Assembly: GCF_030035675.1 (NCBI RefSeq)
Contig: NC_084482.1
Location: forward strand, 222,934,943-222,998,942
Direction: 5' to 3'
Source of the DNA: Rhineura floridana
Lineage: Eukaryota; Chordata; Lepidosauria; Squamata; Rhineuridae
DNA: 64,000 nt
Under the pieces are notes generated by a model. That model made no database searches and had not been told where the DNA came from. It saw only the letters and a program-made list of their open reading frames with translations. Shown one piece after another: positions 56,101 through 64,000 of the stretch; the stretch's first letter is position 1, and each line of letters starts with the position of its first letter. The translations under genes were made by a program, and so were the position numbers.

Positions 56101-59100
56101 TGCATTCTCAACATACCTCCCCCTTTCCTTAACTCAGTCCCCAGTCCTTCCTCTGTTCCCTGCCCTGATGTTGGCAAACAGAGATACCCTCCAGGATTAT
56201 ACACTTGAGCACTTGTAATTATAAAGAGAGCCAATGTTGTGTGGGGGTGAAAATGTGGGACTATGACCTGTGAGACCAGGGTTAAATTATTTCCTTTTAT
56301 TTATTAAATTTATAACCCACCTTTTCTCCCAGAAGGAGCTCAGGGTGGCAAAAAAACAAAACAATACAAACTCTTTAAAACATCTTAAAAACAAAAGTTT
56401 TTTGTGAATGTATGTTGTTGTTATTACTATTATTATTAATAATTACATTTATATAACTCCCCATAGCCGAAGCTCTCTGGGCGGTTTACAGCAATTAAAA
56501 ACAAATAAAAACAAATATACAAATTTTTAAAACACACAAATTTTTTTAAAAACAATCTTATAAAATTTAAAAAACAATTTAAAAACACATGCTAAAATGC
56601 CTGGGAGAAGAGGAAAGTCTTGACCTGGTGCCAGAAAGGTAACAGTGTTGGAGCCAGGCACACCTCGTCACATTCGAAAACTCAGATAGTTTTTTTTAAA
56701 AAAAAATATTTAAATCATTTATAAACTTTTTAATATTTCAAATATATATATATATATATTTCTGAGAACCGTACAACAGATTAGGTGACAGATTTCAGGG
56801 AAAGGATTCGATACACAACAGGGCATCCCCAAGAACTTGTCCCACAGCTAGGAGCACCAGTCCTTGCTGTGAAAGGATTTGGTGTACATTCAAAAGGGGT
56901 GGTTTTTAATCTTCACTTTCCTCTTCAAACATGTCTTTCAAAAGCTTTCGAGGCTCAGGAACTTTAGGAAGAATCCAGTTTAGTTCTCTTCAGATACTGA
57001 AAAAAGTAAAGAAAGAAAATTATAGTCAGGACTGTTGCAAATAATGGAATGGGACTGTATAGAAGAACAGACAGCAAAAAGAAGAATCCATATTTCAAAC
57101 ATGAGAGCCTTCAGGTGGCAGGATGTTTCATTGTTGCTCTTCATCAATGTGTTTCACTCTTCTTCTGGGATGTTTTTTGCTTTGTGTTTGTATCCTTTCT
57201 CCTCTGCCTTCAGCGTACTTATGGATAAAAAGGTCGTAGGATACAAAGATTGAAAGAAACAAGCAATTACACTAAAGAGGTTTCCCAGCCATGCCGTTCT
57301 CCATCAAAAGGGCTTCGCTGAAAATCAGGGCATGGGTCGGTGGAACTACAGATCCTGTTCAGTCCTTTCCATACTCTCTGAATGACCTTCATAGACACAA
57401 ACACTTCTAACCCTTTTCCTTTGATGCTCCTTCACTTTATGGTTAGACCGTGCCTCGCTCCAGGTGTACCAAAAGCTGTCACCCTGGATATGCCAAGATG
57501 GTTCAAGAAGGAGAGCCAGTTTGCTGCTACGCTTGTGATCCGTGTGCGGAAGGGACCATCTCCACTCAGGAAGGTGGGTGACTCCAAGGGAATAGGAAAT
57601 CCTGGGAGACTAGAAATAGGGCAAATATTCACTCAGAGACACTTTCTGTGAAGATTCTAAAGATGTGAATCCTTTCATGGCTTCTGCATCTTTCATTGCC
57701 TTTATTAATTCCAGGAAGTGAGTTGAAATTAATGGTATTGAGGAAGCAATCTCTGGGTTACGAAGTGGGGAGGAGGGAGAGGGCTGAGCATGTACTGCCC
57801 ACAATGCATTTCTTCTCCTTTTTTAAAGTGTTCCTCCCATGATCAATGAGCAAGAACTACACCAAAAAGAAAGAAAGTGGATTCAAGAATTTAATAATAA
57901 CTGGCAAATGGCGGAAAATTGTACATATGTATTTTAAACAGTGAAAGCATGGTACAAAATAAACAATAAATTGTATGGAAATTGTTATGGAAATATGCAG
58001 AGTAACTCAGCAGTCTGAGCTGTGTCTGCCTGTGTGTATTTATCTGAGTAGCAGGCTTTTATCCTGCATTTAAATCACTGAAAGACTTAGTAAAATAAGA
58101 AAAAGCTAGTTTATTTATAGAAATACATAGTAGATAGGAAAGGCATACCTAGTTCTAACTAACTAAATTGGAGATGCAATGCCCAGACTTGGGTATTGCC
58201 CTCATGGCTCAGGAGAGAGAGCAAAGACAAAGATGTCTCCTCTCTCCTTGGACAGTCAAACAAGAGGGCAAAGGAAGGAGGGGCAGATCAGCTTCTCTGA
58301 GCATATCAGTCTACAACAGAAGGAAGTTAGGCAGAGAAGAGCATAGGTAAAAGAAGGCAAGCCTAGCCAGCTAGAGGACCCTACCTTCCTTCTGGAATAA
58401 AAACAAAAGAACCCAAACAGGAGTTGCTCTTGCCCCACTTCCAACAGCCCTTCTCAACGAGTGTTTGGTTCAACCCACAAGGTTCATCTTATCTCGCAGC
58501 TCACAGTGTCTAACTTTGCCCAACTCCTTCATCAGAGTGTCTGCAGTCATGTCTTCCCTTGGACAATACACCATCTTGAGTAGTCCTCTGTGGTAAGTTC
58601 TCTAATGAAATTGTACTTCAAGTCTATGTGCTTGGTTCGTGAACTCACCCCTTCTGACTCCATGATGTATTCTTGATTGTGTTCATACATCATGACAGGG
58701 CCAGGTATAGAGATGCCTAATTCTTTGAACAGTTCAAATTGTCATGCTAACTGTCTGCTAGCTGACACATACTCTGCTTCTGTGGAAGAGAGTGCTACAG
58801 TCTCTGGTTTCTTACTTGCCCAGCTGATGACTGAATCTCCATAGTAGAAGATGTTTCCATGGGTGGAGTTCCAATCTGTAATATCTTCAGTCCAATCAGC
58901 ATCTGCATATCCCACTAGTTTAGGATCTCAGCTAGCCACTAACCAGTTTCATGGGTGGAGTGCCCTTCAGATATCTCGCCACCCTCTTGATTGCTTCCCA
59001 GTCCTTCTTGGTTGGTGAGCTGGTTTTTCAGCACAGGTATCCCTCAGTTGCCGCCATATCTGGCCTGGTAACAGTGCTGATATACAGAAGTTTCCTGATG

Positions 59101-62100
59101 GCTTGTCTGTATCTCTTGTGGTCATTCCTTGGTTTGTTTGTTGTGGTCTGGTTTCAGGTTTCCTACTTCCATTTGGAGTAGGTGCTGGATGTGCATCCTT
59201 CAGGCCTAGACTCTTGAGAAGGTCTTGGCTTGTTTGTCTTTGACTCAGCAAGAAGGATCCAACATCTTCTCTTTCAGTTTGTATTCCGAGGTAGTGAGTG
59301 ACATCACCTGGGCACTTCACTTCAACCTCCTTCTTGAGATGATTCAGTAGCTGTTGCTCGTCCAGTGGGACTTGATAAGCCAACAGTAGATCATCCACGT
59401 AAATCAGTAAGAAAGTCCATTTGTTGCTCCTGAATCTGCTGTACAGGCATGTCTCTGCTCTGCCTTGTACACAGCCTACTTTCAAGAGCATTTTGCTCAG
59501 TTTCTCATTCCAGGCTCTGGCAGATTGTTTAAACCCATAGATGATTTTTTGAAGTTTACACACTAGGGTTTCTTTTCCTGGAACTTCAAACCCTGATGGT
59601 TGTTACATGTAGATCTCCTCTTCTATTTCTCCATGCAAGAACGCTGTTTTTATATCCATATGCTCCACCTGCATTTTCTTGTTAGAAGAACATGTAGAAG
59701 AGTTCTGATGGTTGTGTGTTTGACCACAGGAGCAAATGTTTGATAGTAGTCTTGTCCATACTTTTGTGAGTATCCTTTGGCTACTAGTCTTGTCTTGTAT
59801 CTCTCAGCATTTCCTTCAGCATCTGGCTTTTTCTTGAATATCCACTTGCAGCCTACAGCTTTTCTTCCTTGAGGAAGCTTGGTCAGTGACCAAGTTTTAC
59901 ACTTGTGTAGGCCTTCCAGCTCTTCCTTGGCTGCCTGCCTTCACCTCTCAGCCTCAGCTATGGGTAAGGCTTTAATCTCTTTCCAGGTCTCTGGCTCTGG
60001 AAGTTCATCCCTTACGAGGTAAGCAAGTCTTTCTGGTGGTACACCTTTGTTGGTGCATTCAGAGCATCTGGGTGCTGGTGCTTCAGCTGTCCCTTCTGGC
60101 TCTGATGCCTCTTCTGTCTCAGACTCCATGCCTTCCTCTGCTGGTGTATTACTGTGATCCCTTCTGTTGCGGAAGAATAGCTCAGTTTCTTCTTCCATTT
60201 CACGGTCATCTATTTGGTGTGGCTCCCCTTCTGGTTGGTGTGCACCCTTTCCTTCATCAAAGTGGACAGCTCTATATACTTTAACTTCACCAGTTTTGGG
60301 ATCTATGACTCGGTATCCCTTCTGTTTTGAAGAATATCCAATGAGTATTACTTCCTTGGCAGCTTTGTCAAATTTTGACCTCTTTTGTTGTGGGATGCAC
60401 CCAAAGGCCTTGCACCTGAATACATGAACGTGAGGTACACTTAATGTCTGGCCATGCCATAGCTCAAAAGGTGTCTTGTGGTTGCAGCTGCCAGAAAGGA
60501 AGGAAGTTAGGTAGAAAAGAGCACAGGTAAAGGTAGGTAAGCCTAGCCAGCTGGAGGACCCTGTCTTCCTTCTGGAATACAAATAAAAGGACCTAAACAG
60601 GAGTTGCTTTTGCCCAATTCCCCTGCAAAAAAAAATTAAAATATAAGTATCAATATTTATTATGGTAAATTAATAGCATAGAATAATGAAAACTACACAG
60701 AATGTATTACCCAAATATATCAGAGTAAGATAAAATGAGATAACATAAAATTGATAAAATATAATAATTTGAACAGCAATATTACATACTCATAATCATA
60801 TTGCAAACTCCAGGAAGGAGATTACAAGATTCTACAATGCATAGAATTGATTCCTGACTTGTTTTACATGTTGCAACACGAAATAGATGGAAAATTACAA
60901 AATTCGTAGGAACATTACATGGAAGAAAAATAAAACCATTTGCATTCACTTAAGAAATAAGAAGAAACCGCACATACAGTAAAAAGTGGAATATGAGAAA
61001 GCGATTATCTGCCAAGACCCTCTCTCCAGTGCAAAGTTACTTGAGATGGAGCAGGACAATTTGTCATGAGCAAAAGAGGTAGGACCCACAAAAGAAAAGA
61101 TCTTAATATCAGGGTTTCCAGGCCTCATTCAAGTTGCTCACGTTAGTGTTTAAAGCCTTTAACGATTAAGTCCCAAATATCTGAAAGACCACCTCCATCC
61201 CTACAGACCCTCTCAGGTGCCGAGATCTGCAGAGGGGCCCTTTTGGTAATTCCACCGCCCCTCAGAAACTCAGGGGGTGGTAGTCTTGGGGAAGGCATTC
61301 TCTGTGGCAGCCCCTAAATTGTGCAATTCCCTCCCCACAGACGTGTGTCTGGAAAATTCAATGTACAGCTTTCTGCAAATGCTGAAGGTGCACCTCTTCA
61401 CCTTGGCTTTTGACACCTGAGATGTATGTTGTTAGGACTCAGTTTATTTATGTTTTTGGTTATGTTGTGATTTTAGGTTGTTTTTAACTCTTTTTTAAAA
61501 AATTGTTGTAACCCACCCTGGGATCTTTGGATGAAGGGCAGGTAGTAGTAGTACTTTAATAATCATAATCATAATAAAAAATAATTTTAAAACTGTCAAG
61601 AGTAAGGTAAATAAATGTCTTCGGCATCATCAGGAGATTTGGGCTGCAGTGCCACCAGTATGCGGATGACACTCAGCTCTATCTCTCATTTAAGTCCTCA
61701 CCAGAGTTGGCTGTGGACACCATGTCCAAGTGCCTGGAATCCGTAAGTGAATGGATGGGAAGGAATAGGCTGAAACTAAACCCCCGACAAGACCGAGGTG
61801 TTGCTCGTGGGAGACAAGAGAAGGTTAGGAGAAATAGACCTGGTGTTTAATGGGGTAAGATTACCCCTGAAAGACCAGGTCCGCAGCCTCGGGGTCATTC
61901 TTGACTCCCAACTGTCCATGGAGGCTCAGGTTTCAGCAGTGAGCCGGGCAGCTTGGTATCAATTACATCTGATAAGGAGGCTGCAACCCTACCTTCCTGT
62001 CCATCTGCTTCCACGGGTGATGCATGCCCTGGTCTCCTCCCGCTTAGACTACTGTAATGCGCTCTACGTGGGGTTACCCTTGAAAATGGTCCGGAAATTA

Positions 62101-63849
62101 CAACTGATACAGAATGCAGTGGCACGATTGATTAAGAACAGCCGTCACCGTGATCATATCACTCCGGTGTTAGTAGATCTACACTGGCTACCAGTTGTTT
62201 ACCGGGCCCAATTCAAGGTGTTGGTGTTGACCTATAAAGCCCTATACGGTTTCGGCCCAGTTTATCTGAAGGAGCGCCTCCAGCATCACCAATTATGCCG
62301 CCTGATGAGATCAGCCACACAAGACCTTCTCTCAGTCCCACCAGTTAAAATAGCGAGGCTGGTGCGGACTAGAGAGAGGGCATTCTCGATTGTGGCCCCC
62401 ACCCTCTGGAATTCCCTTCCTTTCGATCTTCGCCATGCCCCCTCCTTGATAGGTTTCCGCCGAGCCTTGAAGACCTGGCTGTTCAGGCAGGCCTATGGGA
62501 TCCTTGGGGTCGATTAGCTTTTAATACTGTTATTAATCATAATTGTAGTGTTTAATCTAAGTATTGATTGTGGCCCTCACTGTTTTATATTGTATTTTAT
62601 TGTATTGATGTACGTCGCCTAGAGTGGCTGTTAATTCGGCCAGATAGGCGACTCATAAATAAAATTTTATTATTATTATTTATTATATCACAAGGTTATT
62701 TTGACTATTAAAATGTGAGGAAAACTTTGTGTGCCACCTCTAACTTGTTGGAGGAAAGGCAGAATAAAAAGGTAAACATTAAATAAGTAGAGGAACAAAC
62801 CAATGTTTGCCTCATTCACTATCATACATTCTTATTTCCTGACCTCCCCCCACATCAATATCATTTTTTGCAGATTTACTACAACATAGATGGATATGGA
62901 TGTAAGCGATGCTGAAGCCATTTTTTTCTGCTCCTCAGATGCAGAGCATTGCACCAGGTGTCCAGAAGATCAGCATCAAAACAAGGACCGAGATCAGTGT
63001 ATACCCAAGATTATCACCTTCCTGGCCTTTGAAGAATATTTGGGGATCCTCCTAGCTTCCTTTGCCTTCTTCCTGTCGTTAACCACATGCTTTGTGTTTG
63101 GAATCTTCATTAAATTCCTAGAAACTCCAATAGTCAAAGCCAACAACCGGGACCTCTCCTACATCCTCCTCATCTCCCTCCTGCTTTCCTTTCTGTCTTC
63201 CTTCCTCTTCATTGGCCAGCCAAGGAAAGTGGCCTGTCTTCTCCGACAAACGGCCTTCAGCATCATCTTCTCAGTTGCCGTCTCTTCTGTGTTGGCAAAA
63301 ACAATCACTGTGGTATTGGCCTTCCTGGCCACAAAGCCAAGGAACATGGTGAGGAAATGTCTGGGGAAGAGTCTGGCCAACTCCATTGTCATTTCTTGCT
63401 CCAGTATCCAAGTTGTCATCTGCACCATCTGGCTGATGATCTCTCCCCCGTTCCCAGACTCTGACATACACTCCCAGCCTGGAGAGATCATCCTGCAATG
63501 CAATGAAGGGTCTGTTGCCATGTTTTATTTTGCTCTTGGCTACATGGGCTTCCTGGCTGCCATCTGCTTCATGGTGGCTTTCCTAGCCAGGAAGCTGCCT
63601 GGAGCCTTCAATGAAGCCAAGCTGATCACCTTCAGCATGCTGGCCTTCTGCAGTGTTTGGGTCTCCTTTGTGCCCACCTACCTGAGCACAAAGGGGAAAT
63701 ACATGGTAGCCGTGCAGGTCTTTTCTATCTTGGCCTCCAGTGCTGGACTTTTGGGCTGCATCTTCATTCCCAAGTGCTACATTATTGTACTGAGGCCTGA
63801 TCTGAATACAAAGGAGTACCTCACCACAAAAACTAAAGCAGAAGTCTGA
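46929..63849 (+). CDS. V2R gene 2: complete vomeronasal type-2 receptor, six exons
   Basis: CDS exons: 46,929-47,152, 50,553-50,841, 51,150-51,959, 54,455-54,682, 57,447-57,573 and 62,939-63,849, giving 2,589 nt or 862 codons plus stop, without a break. All introns are GT-AG and phases agree. Residues 1-20 form a signal peptide. About 25-517 are the Venus-flytrap ligand domain, about 518-580 the cysteine-rich linker, and about 590-850 seven helices. V2Rs are class C GPCRs of basal vomeronasal neurons, signalling through Go and TRPC2 in other vertebrates. Exon sizes match V2R gene 1 (224/289/810/228/127/911 against ?/292/807/228/127/911), so the two are tandem paralogues in the same direction. 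Introns are loaded with repeats, intron 5 (5.4 kb) with an antisense copia fossil and two L2 pieces. The gene appears functional. Confidence 0.93.
47225..47325. mobile_element. MITE fragment in intron 1
   Basis: 'gggctggggatcctgtggccttccagatgttgctgg' matches the left arm of the hAT-type MITE at 3,606; the right arm is decayed. Confidence 0.55.
47450..47995 (+). mobile_element. LINE fragment, clade not assigned
   Basis: The frame at 47,545-47,865 encodes '[20 protein letters not shown]', '[19 protein letters not shown]' and '[20 protein letters not shown]'. It looks like the linker between endonuclease and reverse transcriptase of a non-LTR retrotransposon. Neither domain is present, so the clade is uncertain. 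It is intronic. Confidence 0.55.
48255..48487 (+). mobile_element. CR1 LINE 3' end
   Basis: The final part 'ggagtcgatggtcttctaggccc...ccaattctatgattctatga' is the classical CR1 3' end with its ATTCTATG direct octamers. Only about 230 bp remain, in intron 1 of V2R gene 2. Confidence 0.85.
48488..48935. repeat. Dispersed non-coding repeat B (copy in intron 1 of V2R gene 2)
   Basis: Same ordered blocks as 3,770-4,138 and 55,545-56,070 ('ttctctcagtttctcattc', 'gcagcaatttgtgg', 'gataaacacatttttg', 'ggagaattgcatcaca'). Confidence 0.6.
49085..49985 (-). mobile_element. LTR-like fossil, left copy
   Basis: About 0.8-0.9 kb matching 52,600-53,415 in order ('ctttgccctgaaatgtgcc', 'taatatcctaacccattca', 'acaactggatacagctgaag', 'ttggttcaagtgg' on the other strand). 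On the minus strand an AATAAA signal lies near the inner end, as in an LTR. No internal genes are seen. It is an old, unclassified retrovirus-like end repeat or another dispersed repeat. Confidence 0.4.
49986..50552. other. Intron 1 of V2R gene 2, last part
   Basis: No recognised repeat or gene. It ends in a long pyrimidine tract and 'ttttttgcag', the exon 2 acceptor. Confidence 0.55.
50553..50841 (+). CDS. V2R gene 2 exon 2
   Basis: A 289-nt exon, phase 2 in and phase 0 out, acceptor 'tttttgcag', donor 'ccacag|gtatgg'. Motifs: '[20 protein letters not shown]', '[19 protein letters not shown]', '[11 protein letters not shown]'. One codon shorter than the same exon in V2R gene 1. Confidence 0.93.
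51150..51959 (+). CDS. V2R gene 2 exon 3
   Basis: An 810-nt exon, phase 0 at both ends, acceptor 'ccccattag', donor 'catgggag|gtattt'. It encodes the main ligand-binding core: '[20 protein letters not shown]', '[20 protein letters not shown]', '[13 protein letters not shown]', '[11 protein letters not shown]', '[15 protein letters not shown]'. A 'RGRGGDRL' insertion near the end (three residues longer than in gene 1 overall, less other gaps) lies in a variable loop. Confidence 0.94.
51960..52599. other. Intron 3 of V2R gene 2, first part
   Basis: Mostly unassigned. A MITE-like scrap ('aatcctgggaagtgtagtttg') is at 52,560-52,581. Confidence 0.45.
52600..53415 (-). mobile_element. LTR-like fossil, right copy
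   Basis: Direct-orientation relative of 49,085-49,985. With the left copy it brackets exons 2 and 3 of V2R gene 2. No internal genes; boundaries are approximate. Confidence 0.4.
53430..53660 (+). repeat. L2-type 3' tail
   Basis: 'ccaccctgggctccttctgggaggaagggcgggatataag' followed by (taag)n/(tgaa)n. Same tail as at 43,620. Confidence 0.7.
53661..54454. other. Intron 3 of V2R gene 2, last part
   Basis: No recognised repeat or gene. It ends at the exon 4 acceptor 'gtcattccag'. Confidence 0.5.
54455..54682 (+). CDS. V2R gene 2 exon 4
   Basis: A 228-nt exon, phase 0 at both ends, donor 'aaccag|gtaggg'. Motifs: '[14 protein letters not shown]', '[20 protein letters not shown]', 'IVWHKQFNQ'. Same length as in V2R gene 1. 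Confidence 0.94.
54855..55440 (-). mobile_element. L2-like LINE remnant, antisense, in intron 4
   Basis: A tail ('atttatatcccacccttcctcccag') lies at 54,855-54,910. Coding traces lie at 55,090-55,420, where 'ggcccagaaggataccatggtcaatgg' is the complement of the L2 motif 'IDHGILLG'. It matches 7,500-7,700. Broken and partial. Confidence 0.75.
55545..56070. repeat. Dispersed non-coding repeat B (copy in intron 4 of V2R gene 2)
   Basis: The longest of three copies, ending 'aattctcacccatcccta'. It shares 'acatttttgaaggcagttttgac' and 'ggcaaactgcatcccaaaa'-like blocks with 48,488-48,935. Probably a non-autonomous DNA element. Confidence 0.6.
56285..56680 (-). repeat. Two L2-type 3' tails, antisense
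   Basis: 56,285-56,400 has 'ttataacccaccttttctcccag', and 56,430-56,680 has 'cccatagccgaagctctctgggcggtttacagc', a long A-rich body and 'gccagaaaggtaac'. Complement of the tail type at 11,025. Confidence 0.65.
56740..56760. repeat. (TA)n microsatellite
   Basis: A run of about 20 bp of alternating AT in intron 4. Confidence 0.9.
56761..57446. other. Intron 4 of V2R gene 2, last part
   Basis: No recognised repeat or gene. It ends at 'ttatggttag' before exon 5. Confidence 0.5.
57447..57573 (+). CDS. V2R gene 2 exon 5 (cysteine-rich linker)
   Basis: A 127-nt exon, phase 0 in and 1 out, donor 'aggaag|gtgggt'. The frame reads '[20 protein letters not shown]' then '[18 protein letters not shown]'. 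All linker cysteines are present. Confidence 0.94.
57574..58000. other. Intron 5 of V2R gene 2, first part
   Basis: No recognised gene or repeat before the copia-related sequence. Confidence 0.45.
58010..60625 (-). mobile_element. Copia-like LTR retrotransposon fossil, antisense in intron 5
   Basis: On the minus strand the order is integrase C-terminal part ('[18 protein letters not shown]', '[10 protein letters not shown]', about 60,480-60,300), an acidic linker, reverse transcriptase (about 59,950-59,300; '[15 protein letters not shown]', '[12 protein letters not shown]') and RNase H (about 58,900-58,700; '[14 protein letters not shown]'), which is Ty1/copia order. Direct repeats of about 130 bp stand at both ends (58,315-58,440 and 60,490-60,620); the left one continues as LTR-like sequence to about 58,010. 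Gag, protease and most of the integrase are missing and the rest is broken several times. An LTR-like relative is at 19,695-20,075. It is old and dead. Confidence 0.82.
60626..61130. other. AT-rich intron 5 sequence
   Basis: No recognised repeat or gene. Confidence 0.5.
61135..61600 (+). mobile_element. L2-like LINE 3' end
   Basis: The coding trace includes 'ggcattctctgtggcagcccctaaattgtg' (the L2 'AFSVAAP.LW' motif), then a T-rich UTR and 'gtaacccaccctgggatctttgg', ending in an 'aataatcataatcataata' tail. Confidence 0.7.
61625..62695 (+). mobile_element. L2-clade LINE 3' half
   Basis: The trace '[13 protein letters not shown]' near 61,650 (catalytic YADD) is followed by an open frame at 61,798-62,517 with '[20 protein letters not shown]', '[20 protein letters not shown]', '[20 protein letters not shown]' and '[17 protein letters not shown]'. 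A single-base frame change lies at about 61,780-61,795. The 3' end is 'gtcgcctagagtggc...ggccagataggcgactcataaataaa' with an (ATT)n tail. It is 5'-truncated, in intron 5 just upstream of V2R exon 6, and younger-looking than most L2 pieces here. Confidence 0.9.
62939..63849 (+). CDS. V2R gene 2 exon 6 (seven-transmembrane domain)
   Basis: A 911-nt terminal exon, acceptor 'tgctcctcag', stop TGA 63,847-63,849. It begins '[20 protein letters not shown]', then seven helices with '[20 protein letters not shown]', '[18 protein letters not shown]', '[19 protein letters not shown]' and '[18 protein letters not shown]'. By eye about 88-90% identical in protein to exon 6 of gene 1. The open frame extends upstream of the acceptor without V2R similarity. 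Confidence 0.96.
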
Positions 63850-64000
63850 TTCTTATCAGACTGCTTTTCAGAGATATCACTTAGCAAGTGCAAAGTGAAA
63901 CCTCTTTGGTGTTTCCAATTAGTTGCAATGATTCTGCAGGAGAAACTGAATCAGTGGCTATTTTCCAGGTTCTTTGCACTGAATGTCAAATAATTCCCAC
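63850..64000 (+). other. 3' UTR of V2R gene 2
   Basis: The sequence after the stop resembles the region after V2R gene 1's stop ('ctgcttttcagagatatcactta' against 'cagcttttcagaggtgtcattta'), so it is shared 3' UTR. The polyadenylation site is beyond the window. Confidence 0.65.

Noticed and set aside
61798-62517. A host gene of 239 residues
   Set aside because: All motifs are those of an L2 LINE C-terminus, with an L2 3' tail directly after.

Overview
The window is vertebrate nuclear DNA, almost certainly from a squamate reptile and probably a lizard. It holds spliced type-2 vomeronasal receptor (V2R) genes with GT/AG exon borders. Its repeats are those typical of squamates: L2, CR1-like and RTE/BovB-like LINEs, tRNA-derived SINEs including one with an ACCTTT-type tail, hAT and Tigger-like MITEs, and a rare copia-like fossil. 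There are no bacterial or viral genomic features.

Layout. (1) 1-3,046: repeats with a hAT transposase remnant. (2) 3,047-10,831 (+): V2R gene 1, exons 2-6, all open; exon 1 is not seen and is probably left of the window. (3) 10,832-25,518: dense nested repeats. These include element A (non-coding, with a 23-bp minisatellite carrying TGACGTCA plus a GC box), a CR1-like LINE, and an RTE LINE split by a Tigger-like MITE. (4) 25,519-36,638: the oddest block. Two arrays of a 150-bp satellite, each opened by the same roughly 170-bp TATA-containing leader, flank a MULE-like transposase fragment and a two-exon IFITM (interferon-induced transmembrane protein) gene on the minus strand. The second array is fused to a nearly identical inverted copy of the transposase fragment. 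(5) 36,639-46,928: repeats, a 188-bp tandem repeat, and a fold-back copy of V2R gene 1 exon 3 with its intron, i.e. a V2R pseudogene fragment. (6) 46,929-63,849 (+): V2R gene 2, six exons, with an open conceptual CDS of 862 codons plus stop. Its introns hold L2, CR1 and LTR-like fossils, including an antisense copia remnant.

Functionally, the two V2Rs are class C GPCR pheromone receptors, with signal peptide, ligand-binding region, cysteine-rich linker and seven-helix domain, expressed in vomeronasal neurons by family precedent. They are close tandem paralogues with matching exon sizes. The IFITM gene is an unrelated antiviral membrane protein whose presence inside a V2R cluster is unexpected. 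An ISRE-like site lies upstream of it and abuts the satellite leader. Calls come from reading the sequence and comparing with remembered families. No alignment or database search was run, and repeat borders are approximate.
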